A stretch of DNA of 64,000 nucleotides from Lepisosteus oculatus. Taxonomy: Eukaryota > Chordata > Actinopteri > Semionotiformes > Lepisosteidae. The position numbers and the translations under genes were made by a program. The first letter of the stretch is position 1; every line of letters begins with the position of its first letter. The DNA is taken from assembly GCF_040954835.1 (NCBI RefSeq), contig NC_090698.1, forward strand, positions 74,258,284 to 74,322,283. Direction: 5' to 3'. A model generated the notes under the pieces. It had not been told where the DNA came from. It saw only the letters and a list, made by a program, of their open reading frames with translations, and did not search any database. This document shows positions 1 through 11,500 of the stretch, piece after piece.

Positions 1-2425
1 CAACCCAGTTTTAGAGTTTTCGCAGTAGAAAGGTTAGTACAAAGCAAGTTTGTCTTCAGCAATCCTCTTAACCCCTCATAGTCTTAAAAATAATTACACT
101 CATTTACTGTATTAAGGCCGGAAGCATAATCTGCCAGCGATGCCAGTTTACAGTTTGGATGCCAAGAAGCAGAACAATGTGTCCTGCGTTCATTTCAGAT
201 TTGCTTCCTAGGTTTAGTTTTTTCTCTCCCTCTGGGGGGGAATGCTGCTCCTGTGTCTGGTCCCCAGGTACCTGTGCTCTAGCTTCTTCGGAATGCCTTG
301 CAGGTCTCTGAGAAGATGCTCTGTCCTGGTGCTGCTCAGGACCAAACGAGGGCAGGGAGTGAGAGTCGCCAGGGTTTCGGCCTGGGCAGCGCAGATGGAG
401 GGAGACACCCGCGGGTCAGAGCTCGACTCGGACCCCTGGCACATGATCCCGGGGCTCTGTGAGGGCTCTCTCGCGCTCTGTGGCAGCACGCGGGGGCCTG
501 CTCAGTGTGGAGGCGGAGCACTGGGTTAAGGGCGACATGTTGCCTTAGCAACCGGCTGATTAAGGACGAGCCGCAGTTGCGGGGGCCGTTAAGACACACT
601 GAGCACCCCTCCCAGATGGACGAGCGGACCCCCGCAAGGGGAGAACCTTCCACCGACAGTCCCGGAGGGGTTGTGATGAGAGCGCTGAAGCCGCGTTTTT
701 GCTGCATTTTATTTTTTCTCTTCTCCTGTCCCGCCGTGTATCTCCACCGGGATGAGCTGGGATTATTTTGTTGTGGCCCCACACTCCGTTAGATAGGGTA
801 AGTCCAGTCTGGACGCCTCTGTCCCAGACAGTTATTCTTCCCCAGGCTGGACCCTGTTAAATAGGGACAGTCCAGCCTGGACGCCGCTGTGCAAAGCCGC
901 ACAGTTTTCTTTTGGCTGTGCCCTGTTTGTGTTTTTTTCACCAGCATCACAGCAGTGCCTCTGCCCCCTCAGTCGGGCCGTGGACTCTTACCAGTGCTCG
1001 CTGTGGCTCCTCCCACTCCCACACTGACCCGCCCAGCCCTGTTCCCAGCGGGACAGTGGCGGTCTCTCTCTCCCGCCCCCCTCGCGGTGCCGTTGATCTC
1101 CGCGCCCGGCCAGCCTGTCCTCGCTGGATCCCTCTGTCCCTCCGCTGGCTGTGAGCGTTTCAGCGCCAAGCTGCAGCAGGACAGCCGGGGGTGTGCTCTC
1201 GCCACAGCGCTCCAGCCAAGCCGCACGCCTCAGCGAGTGTGTAGAGGCAGGCTCCGCAAGCTGCTGTCTCGGAGCTACAGCGGACAGATCCCTCAGGGCT
1301 GGGTGATCCACTCAGGCACAGCCAAGCACAGTGCTCGAGCGACAGCTCCACACAGGAAGTGCACTTCAGTCGCCCGGAAAGAAAGAAACATCCTTAAGGA
1401 AAAACTTTGCCAGTTTGATTGTTCTGCAACTGCAAACATGACCAAAAGTTAATGCTAAATCCTTCTAAACAGCCCGTGTCTTCCTAATGCACAAGGTGTT
1501 ACATTTCCAGAGTCTGGACGTGACTGAAACATCACACCACATGTGACTCAGTGTCTTGAAAGCTGGCCGCACGCCCGTGGGAGAGACCTGCAGTTACCTT
1601 CCCCTGCCAGTGGGAAGGTGCCCAGTGTGTAATCGAATACTGCGCTGCCACATCCGGAGCCTGATCAGCCTGACACACTGTCAGAGGCCATCTGTCCCGC
1701 GGCGCCTCGCGGGGTCTGACCGGGGGTGGGCAGCCCTGCTCCCGGAGGGCCGGTCAGGGTGGCTGCAGGGTTTCCAGGTCTCTTCGAGGCAGCGGCGGCA
1801 CTTGGAAGGCGGGGAGAAGCTGGTAAATTGGTGCCAATAAGCCAGTAATGAGGTGATCGAGCTCGTTAAGTGCCGAGCTGGCAGGAACACCTGGAAACAG
1901 GCTGGCACTGGGCTGCTCTGATGGGCACGCATCATGCACACTGGGCACAGGTGGATGGCCACCCCAGAGCTGTGCTCCTTGGCTCCAGCACTTGACAGGC
2001 AAGCTTGCAGCCTTCCCCCGATGTGCAGATGTAGTTCACACCTCGAAAAGTGTTCTGAAGGTGAAAATGCTCAAAGCGGAAGTGAAATCCCCAGCAGGAT
2101 GGTGCCCTTCTGGGGCAAAGCCTCTCAGAAAGACTCCTTCAGCGTGCCTGGCTCCACCTGTCTCCTGCCCCGCGGTGCTGCTCTCACAGTGTGGGATACT
2201 CCTTGCCTTTTGTGTGGGATTCTGCAATCTGATGTGCAGGGGTGACACTGGGTGACACTTTCAACATCTTGTCCGTTCACGAGTTCTCTACAGCACCAAC
2301 AGCCACCACGCGTGAGCTTTCCAAGGGAGGAAATTGTCAGCGCTCGTGAGAGCGTGGGCTCAGGAGCTCTGCAGGCCCGCACTGCGTCACGCCGCCACGT
2401 CACTCCTCCACTGTGTCTTCCTCAG
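1..2425 (+). other. RHOBTB3: RHOBTB3 upstream intron (no exon recognised)
   Basis: This stretch precedes the first RHOBTB3 exon I can recognise and is most simply the intron before it. That exon starts in codon phase 1, so at least one more coding exon must lie upstream, and I did not find the expected preceding GTPase-like segment here. The sequence is GC-rich in places (about 900-1400) and open frames there look like composition effects. An imperfect tandem duplication of about 40 bp, around a CCAGYCTGGACGCC core, lies near 785-890. Nothing else was supported. Confidence 0.6.
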
Positions 2426-2583
2426 ATGAAAGCCCGCCCTGCACCTGCCCGCTCTGCACCTCGGACAAAGGCAGCTGCGTCCCCACCTGCGAGGGGCTGG
2501 AGCTCTCCAGAGAGCTGGGGGCCACCTACCTCGAGCTGCACTCGCTCAGCGACGTCTCCGCGGGAAACTACTTCGGGGGAGTG
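2426..2583 (+). CDS. RHOBTB3: RHOBTB3 exon: end of GTPase-like domain
   Basis: The acceptor is TTCCTCAG at 2418-2425 and the donor GTGAGA starts at 2584. It enters in phase 1 (two bases complete a codon) and leaves in phase 0. It encodes ESPPCTCPLCTSDKGSC, then ELGATYLELHSL and NYFGGV, which match the human RHOBTB3 segment nearly residue for residue. Confidence 0.92.
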
Positions 2584-5500
2584 GTGAGACGCTGCTCCGC
2601 TGTCTCGTCTGGACGAGAGGGTCGGAATTGTGACCTTACTGTTTATTTTATTGGAAAGGGGGGAAAAAAATGAATGAAATGAAAAACAAAAGAAATTCGT
2701 GAAACTCTGTAGAACAGAGCTCACCCACACATAAAAGACCTGCATAAAGTAAAACTAATAATGCTGGTAACTGATAACTCGCTCTAACAGACACTCGGTC
2801 AGGAAAGCAGAGCCAGATCACGAGCCTCTCATGCACGTGAATCCAAGGACTCAGGCTGTTGATCGCTTGAGACAAACTATGATCCTTAATACATTAGTAT
2901 TTTAAATAAAAATTAATTAGCCAGCAATGTCATATACCCATAACTGGCACAGCCCAGAGCTGAACGCAGAGCAGCTGGAACAGATCCAGGGTGTGGCCTG
3001 TCCTCTGAAGTGTTGCTCTGTGTGTGTGTGCAGCTGGAGTACTTCATCATTCAGTGTCTGAAGCAGAAATCCTCAGAGAGCACCAAGAAGAAGAGCCCCA
3101 GAGCTCGAAGACCCAGGCCACCACTGCTGGAGCAGCCAGGTGGGTCCAGTACTGAGACACCGCCCCCTAGTGGCAACCCCAGGCACAGCAGCGCCAGACA
3201 GCTGCTCCTGTTCGGCCTTCACCCCTGAGCACCCCCTCCTTCGAGCAGGAGACGGGCACCTGTTTCTGAGCCAGGTCTCCAGCAGACCCCTAGCCTGTCT
3301 CCGTGTCTCTGGGAAACAAAACCAAATGTTTTGATAAAGTAAGGTATTAACAGGGTGACTATTTTCAATCTTTTTTGCCTTCATTTCCAGTTTTCTGTCT
3401 CTTTCAGTTAAGGGCATTGCCTCAAGGTGTGTCTTCATATGTACATAAGAATGATGACAAATAAGAGAAGGTCATTTGCTTATTAGTAGTTTAGCAATCT
3501 GAGGATCAGCCAGCTGAGTCCTGAAAGAAGCCATAAGAAGCAGTCAAATTTCCTGGGCTCCACAACTCTTGTCTTCTCAGATGTTCATCGAGGTGGTCTT
3601 ATCACCCTCACCCAGTCTCATCCAAGCCACAGTTACCCACCTGGGACACAGGTCCTGTCTGTCTGTGTGCAGCTGTGGGGGACAGTAACTAAGAGAGCAG
3701 ATCAGCAGCTATGGAAAAAGGCCAACTGCTGTTTTGAACGGCCACTAATAATGAAGGAGAGTTCAGGAAAGGTTGCCAAGCGGGAGCAGGCCGCTCGGCT
3801 CATCTTACTCATCAGGGGTGTTGCTAGCTGAGGGAGGAGCCCAGGTGTCTTGAAGGCAGAGGAGCAGACCGCCCAGCAGGCAGTCAGGGATCCTGTCGAA
3901 GAGCCGTCGGCACGCCCTCCACTCTCCGCCCCTGTCTGAGCCGAGCGGGCGTGCGCTGCTGTCCCCCCAGCCAAGCTGGCCGCGGTGGAGGTGGAGAAGT
4001 CCAGCTGGTCCTCCGACTGGCTGCGGCTGCTGGACAGCGGGCAGTGTGCGGACGTGCTGTTCTGCGCCGAGCTCTCCGGCCGGGAGCTGGCTCGGGCACA
4101 CGGGGCGCTGCTGTGCTCCGTCAGCCCCGTGTTCAAGCAGCTCCTGGCGCCCGAGCCCCACGATCCCGGCCCAGCGAAAGCCTCTCGGAGCCTCTTCTCG
4201 GAGCGGGGCAGCGGACGGCTCCCTGCCTCCGTCTCCGGCCAGGACGGGCACTTCCAGCTGTCCGTGAGGGACCCTCTCCTGTCCCGCTGCCTTCCGGAGA
4301 TCCTGCGCTTCCTCTACACAGGTGAGCCCTTCACCGGTCTCCATTTCTCTTTTATTAACTACAATAATAGTTTCAGTGGTTGTTTTTTTATTACATCCAT
4401 TTGTACCGACTCCTAAAGCTGGGTGTTTAACTGGAGTGGTCTGGGAGAAGTGCCAGGCTCAAGACTGCACCAGCTGTGCCCCACAAGGGATTTGAACCTG
4501 CACCAAATACTGGGCGGGGAGGCGGGGTAGAGTGTTTTCATCCAATCGAGGGATTTATTTAGGAATCTGTGCTCTTCAGTTCACTAAAGGTGGTGAGTAT
4601 CCTTGCGCATGCGTCCCCTGCTGTACCCGAACCGTGATGTAACCCGCAGTGCTGTGACGGTGCTCTCTGTGTGCTGTGCTTGGACTTCGTGATTGCAGCT
4701 GGCGGCGATTTGAAACCAGACAGGCGAGCTTCTTTCCAGACAGAGCTTAGAAACAGCTTCATGGCGGTGGAATAAAGTGGTCAGGTACTGACCAGCAGCC
4801 CTGTTTCTTCCTTGGGGACACTGGGAGATCTTTATAACTTTAACTTTAAATATATATACTGTGACGAATACACCCCTGCGCATAACAGGGATCTTGGCCG
4901 CCCAGGCTGAGGAAGGTCTTCTTTAGCTCAGCTGGCACGACCCCTGTTGAGCGACGCCAGAGCCCCGGGTTTGACCCCAGGCGGTGGGGGGTGAACTGGG
5001 GCGGGAGTGGTGAGGGCACAAGCCCGAGAGACCGAATTCGCTACAAACCATCTTTATAACTTTAAATAAAATCACGATCGGCCACATCTGAAAACAAACA
5101 AGGAGACTGAGATGTAAGCAGTGATGATTTTTTGCTGTGTGTGTAGAAGAAAACAGACATTTTGTCTGGACATCAGACTCAAAGTATAATTCCTCCTGAG
5201 CACAGTACTTTCTTAATGCGTCAGCACATTGACTCAGCAATAGAATACCACACTATTGTCCAGTGCTATCCTACGATACGATTCCCAGCACAGGGTGTTC
5301 TAAAATGTGAAATATACATCCTCTGGGCATATGCTGGAAATGATCTGTGAATGATCTGGATGTGATACTGTAGAAGTTCAGATGCAAAGGGTGGGAATGT
5401 CTGGAGGATATCATTTCCATCCCCAGTAAAGGACAGGAAAATGAATTATATCACTTCAGGGAGGAGAGAGCAAAACATTTGTGTGGTTTTTTTAAGACTT

Positions 5501-8500
5501 GACCTGCAATAGTACAGGACCTTTTTTAATCCACAGGCTTTATATAAATAGGAGCTGCTGGGTCACATCTTCTCAGTGTGCACCAGTGCCTCTTGTTTGT
5601 AACCAGTTATCTCCCACCTGGGAGACACACAGGGATCATTCTGCACCAGCAGCCCCACCTGGGAGACACAAAGGGATCATTCTGTACCAGCAGCCCCTCC
5701 TGGGAGACACACAGGGATCATTCTGCACCAGCAGCTGCTGCACCAGGTGAATGAATGAATGAATGGGGGCGGAGCGGTGGCTCTGTGGCTCAGGATCTGC
5801 GCCTGTGGCTGGAAGGTTGCCGGTTCGAATCCCGCAGCCGGCAGAGGAATCCTACTCAGTTGGGCCCCTGAGCAAGGCCCTTAACCCCAACTGCTCCAGG
5901 GGTGCCTTATGAATGGCTGACCCTGCGCTCTGACCCCCAGCTTCTCTCCCTGTCTGTGTGTCTCATGGAGAGCAAGCTGGGGTATGTGAAAAGACAAATT
6001 CTCGATACAAGAAATTGTATACGGCCAATAAAGTGATATTAATGAAGGTGGACCTTTAGGGAGACTAGACTGTACAATTGGAATTAGGGCAGTGGGGTCA
6101 CCATCCCTACTCTTACAAAAAGTGCCTTTGGATCTTTATTGACCTTGATTTAATGCCTCAGCTGAAGGATGGCTCCTGTCCCCAGTCACCATAGTGGGCC
6201 AGAGGGAAGAGTGCCCCTTACTGGCCCACCAACACCTTACAGCAGCAGCCGGGATTTCCTCAGAGGTCTCCCCTCCCAGGACTGACCAGGCCCAGCCTTC
6301 ATTGGAAAAGTAGGGCCAGTGTTGAATAAAACCACGAGAGAGCCTCTTCCTAACAGCAGGGGTGTGGTGTCACTGTAGGTGGAGTGGAGGCCTTGATCAA
6401 ACAACAGTGCAGGTGGGGGCTGGAGATCTCCACAAGTGCATAAATAGACACAACTGTATTTGTTTGAATAAACAGGATGAGACAATAAGCTCTGGATTAG
6501 TAAGAGAAGTGAGTGCTTCTGATTTTGGGAAGAAGAGAATATTTAGAAAGATGAGAAACTGAACGTCACATCTTGTTTTTTCTCAAAAAGACAAGCTTCA
6601 GCTCTGTTTGCAATGATAACGACAGCAATTTAAGTTTTTCATGACTTGCTGAACTTTAACCCCTACTCACTCAATCCCCATTGTGACACCACACCCCTCA
6701 AAAGGTAGTTCAGGGCCCAGTGATTCCATCCTCTTTCTTCATTATTCTGGGATTGGGATTTCGTAAATCATTTCACAAATTCACTACTTGAACTTTTTCC
6801 CAGCACTCAGAAATATTTGTGCTGCTGCAGAGTACTGTGTTCCCAGCCTAAAAATAGAATTCTCCTGTTCCTGAAAATCACTCCGATTTATTCAGAGGCC
6901 TGCTGCTTTGCCATTGTTTTTGCTGGGTGACTTAATGTGGGAATTTCAAGGGAATGTCCCTCTGCAAGGGAGTATAAGGAAGGATCCCAGATATCTGACT
7001 CTGGCTGAGAGGTGCTGGTTTCTTGATTTGTGGACACTGGGTCCACCAGCTGTAGTCAGCCGGGAAGTGGCTTGAATTTTAAAGTGCGTCACTTCAGGGG
7101 CGTCTAACCCGACCCCCAGAACCTGTAAGTCTCCCGTTCAGCTCTCGCTGCCCCTGGTCCTGTCCCCAGCAGGACACAAGGCTGCAGCCCGGCCTCCTCT
7201 CTCCAGCTCCTCAGAGCTGCTGGAGCTCAGCAGAGGGGCTGGCAGGGGCAGTTAGAGGCGTGGAGGGGGCAGGTAGAGGCGTGGAGGGGGCTGGAGGGGG
7301 CAGGTAGAGGCGTGGAGGGGGCTGGAGGGGGCAGGTAGAGGCGTGGAGGGGGCTGGAGGGGGCAGGTAGAGGCGTGGAGGGGGCTGGCGGGGGCAGGTAG
7401 AGGCGTGGAGGGGGCAGGTAGAGGCGTGGAGGGGGCTGGAGGGGGCAGGTAGAGGCGTGGAGGGGGCTGGAGGGGGCAGGTAGAGGCGTGGAGGGGGCTG
7501 GAGGGGGCAGGTAGAGGCGTGGAGGGGGCAGGTAGAGGCGTGGAGGGGGCTGGAGGGGGCAGGTAGAGGCGTGGAGGGGGCTGGAGGGGGCAGGTAGAGG
7601 CGTGGAGGGGGCTGGAGGGGGCAGGTAGAGGCGTGGAGGGGGCTGGCGGGGGCAGGTAGAGGCGTGGAGGGGGCTGGAGGGGGCAGGTAGAGGCGTGGAG
7701 GAGGCTGGAGGGGGCAGGTAGAGGCGTGGAGGGGGCTGGAGGGGGCAGGTAGAGGCGTGGAGGGGGCAGTTAGAGGCGTGGAGGGGGCTGGCAGGCGGGG
7801 CGCAGGCTTGCTTGCGGGGGGCTGGCAGGGTGTGAGTGTCCTCTTGCAGGCAGGACAGCCTGGGTGCCGATCATGGACAGGAAACAAGTCCCCCTGTCCA
7901 GCAGTGTGAGCCTGCCGGTGGGCCTGTGCTGGCAGTATGGGCTGCCAGGCCCGTCTGGAGTGTGGGGTAGCTAGCAGGGTCTCATCCCGCGGTTTCTCGA
8001 CTGGGGCGGGCAGAGACGTCAAGTACCTCTGCCTGCAGCAGGAAACCGGAGCACTCGGAGATAATCCGCCCCACCATGCAGACGCCTCTCAGGCCCAGGA
8101 GTCGGTGCTGTCCTGTCGTTGAGACCTTGAGACAGCAGCCCTAGTGGCAAACAGAGTGCAGATATAAGCAGTATACAGCACTCCCTCGGTTTAACGGACT
8201 GACAGGGGAAAGGGTGTCCAGTATTGGCCAATGCTTAAGTCAAGTCACACTGAAGTTTTATCAGCTCAGAATATGCATGTGTGAGAATATATATTTACTA
8301 TATAGAGGTATGTGCTTTCTGCATGCTCAAACTCTTTGTCAGAGACATTTTTTGTGCCTTTTTATCATTAGCTCTTTTTCACGTGTTTTAAATATTCTGC
8401 ATAAAATTCCCTGAAACCTACAAAACACAAACAGCACCCATCGTTAGCAACTGACCTATCCCTATAGGGCACCTCAGATATTCCTCAATTTTTAACCTAT

Positions 8501-11500
8501 AAAGTATCAATACCTTTTTTTATTATTTGCAGAGCTCTTTTGCATATTGTTGGGAGTTTTAGTGTATTTTTAAAAGTGATTTTTTTAAAACGTTTTTTTT
8601 TTTAATTCGTTAAAGCACACGCAATTCAATTAACACCGACTTATCACAACACCCCTCTGGCCACCTTTATTGCGGGGAAAGTCAGGATATTTCACAGACA
8701 GACGGGAATTTTACAGGCAAAATGTCCCCGGAGCAGACGTCGTCCGGTCAGCCGGGGGTTCAGTTGTAAATCCAAACGCGCTCTTGTGGCAGTATAAGTG
8801 TCAGACCATTAAAGGGAAATCAAATTCATCATGTTTTCATTATTTAGACAACTCCGTGTCAGTCCCTTCCCTCCAGTTTTTAAACGGCGGAGGGGGGTGC
8901 AGTCTCCCAGCTTTGACGCCTGCAGCCGAGCTGCCGGGCTTGGGGACGGGGCCGTGCGGGACGGGCTGCGCTGCTCACCGGCGCGTCGCTGTGTTCCAGG
9001 CGCCTCCCGCTGGAAGGAGCTGGAGCTGTCCCTGCGGGCCAGGCTGGGCGGCGCGCCGGAGCTGCGAGAGCTGCTGGCGAAGGTCCGTCTCCTGCTCGGC
9101 CGAGAGCAGGTACCCCGCATCGCCATGAACGAGCCCGGCGGGCCGGGGGGACTTGTGCAACAGCCCCATCTTGTGGGTCTGGTCGGGACTGCATGTCCAA
9201 CCACCGGTGTCGGGATAACGGGCGACAAGAACGATGAGAATATCGTCGATGTCCAGCTTTAAACTGAATATATATATATTATTTAAATTACGTGATTTCT
9301 GAATTATTATTTGAAAACAAGGCCCGTAGGGCACATTCTGTGGCGCCTGTGTGCGGAGCTGTGTCTGAGCCGGATGATCCAGGTCACAGGTGTCGCAGGG
9401 GCGTGGGGTGCGGCTGTTGTGGAGCAGTATTCTTGATCTGATTAACCAATGCTCATTCAGTTTTGGAGATTGAAAAGCAAAAAAAAAAAAAACACCTTCA
9501 AATATCTTAGCCCTGCGTTTGATAAAAAAAATAGAGTATCAGTCTTAATTTACTTGGTAACGTATTCATTCTTTTGTCTAATGGAAAATTAACCTCTTAG
9601 CTCGCTTCATTAGTCTGCAGCGGGGAAAATGGTATTTTAAAACGTTGTTTTTTAAGAAGCCAGGTCATCGGCTTCACCAGTGTGGCTTAGAGACTCGTCC
9701 AGGAGAGAAGTCTTCTTCAGTTCCTCCACAGGGGGAGCTAGCTCTCCCCCACAGGTCATGAATAGCAAACTGCGGGCCTGACTCGTTTCTCTCTCTGCCC
9801 AGCAGTGCTCCAGAGAGCTCCGTGCTCTCAGGCCCACCAGGCACCCCAGAAGCCCCCTGGCTGCCCTGTTCCACAGCCCCCTGCTCTCGGATGTTGTCTT
9901 CAAGGTTGAAGGTAACTTTTCCTCCCAGAGAAATAGCACTCAGTCAAACAGCTCACGTACAAGACACCTATAAGTCAGAGAGCTCGTCAGCCGGTAGCAC
10001 AGGAGGGAGAAAACAGTGATCTTCTGTTGGAGAACCATTCCTGTTTTACAATAAAAGCAGGTCTGGCTGTCATCTACTCTCAGGGGGTATTCTCTGCTCT
10101 TGTGGCAGAGATGGCTTTGCACAGGCATGCAGTTGAAAGAGCGCGCCCAGTCTCTGCTCTTGTACCAGTATGATCTCTGACCAGCAGCAATTAGATCCTG
10201 GCAAAAGTGAGCAAAGGCATACCTGGTCAGCAATGTGTTGTCCAGTAGTTGCAAGCCGGGAATGAATTGTGAATCCCAGGAGCTGCCCATTTCTCTGTTG
10301 GCAAGGAAACGTGTTTAAATTGCTCCCTGGCTATCGAACAGCTGCAGGTTTTCGGGAACAGAGATCTAAGCGAATCGGATTTTGCAGGGGCTGCAGTCCC
10401 AGCCCACAGGGCGGTGCTGGCTGCCCGCTGCGAGGTCATGGCCGCCATGTTCAGTGGGAGCTACGTGGAGGCCAGCAGCCGAGTGGTGCCTGTCTACGGC
10501 GTGTCCAAAGACTGCTTTGTGTCCTTCCTGGAGTACCTCTACACCGACTCCTGCTGCCCCGGTGCGTACACTACACACAGCGGGGAGGGGTAGAGGGCTG
10601 GGTCCCTGGCAGCTCGCGTCTGGAAAATAACAGCTGCTGCCTTCACAGAGATTCCCCATAAGTGCTGTTGGTGGGACCAGAAGGTGGCGCTGTTCTCTGG
10701 TCCAGAATTGTCAGTATGGCCACCAGGGAGATATATGGTAGGAGGTGCCACCCTCAGGACTTTTAGTCTGACCTCCCTCTAGTTCCCTTCTAATTCCACC
10801 ATTGGAGAATTTCCCACCTCCAATCTCTGAGCAGGAGTGTCACGCAGGTGGGGATCCCTTTGTGAAGAACACTGTATAGATGCAAGGTGTTCCCATCAGA
10901 TCTTCCTCCTGAGATCCCGTGTCCATCTCCTCCTGCTCTCTTCCTGCTAGCCAGCGTCCTCCAGGCCATGGCCCTGCTGGTCTGCGCCGAGATGTACCAG
11001 GTTCCCCGGCTGCAGCACCTGTGCGAGGTCTGCATCTGCACACGCCTCCAGAGCATGTCCAGCAGAGAGCTGGCGTCCAGCAGCCTCGGCGTGGTGGAGC
11101 TGCTCGGGCGGGCGCAGGTGAGAGGCAGGACAAGACGGGGGACTCGTCGCGAATCGGGAATAAGATCGCAACAAGAACACTGCGGCAGGTGGAGAAAAAC
11201 AGCACTGCACCGGCGTGTTCTGAGCACACAGTGTGTCAGCGCTCTTTTACTCTGTCATGTAACAAGAAACTTCACAGCAAGACTCTGCTGCTCTGCTCAC
11301 TCATGCTCACATCTGCTTTTCCTGTGTGTTCCTGCCCTCCCCAGTTTCACCACGCACCACAGCTGTCCACATGGCTCCTGCACTTCATCGCCAGTAACTA
11401 CCTGATCTTCAGCCAGAAGCCGGACTTCTCCAACCTCACCAGTAAGAGGCGCTGTTGAGTCCCAGGAAGTGGTGTAACGGGTCGGCCAGGTGCAGAATGG

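Noticed and set aside
889-1452. 187-codon frame, possible upstream RHOBTB3 exon
   Set aside because: It shows none of the expected GTPase-domain residues and lies in GC-rich intron sequence.
5765-5840. tRNA gene
   Set aside because: A and B boxes are present but belong to a dispersed SINE with an identical second copy; no proper cloverleaf.
7252-8022. 256-codon Pro/Ser/Thr-rich frame on the minus strand
   Set aside because: It is the translation of the G-rich minisatellite and has no non-repeat support.
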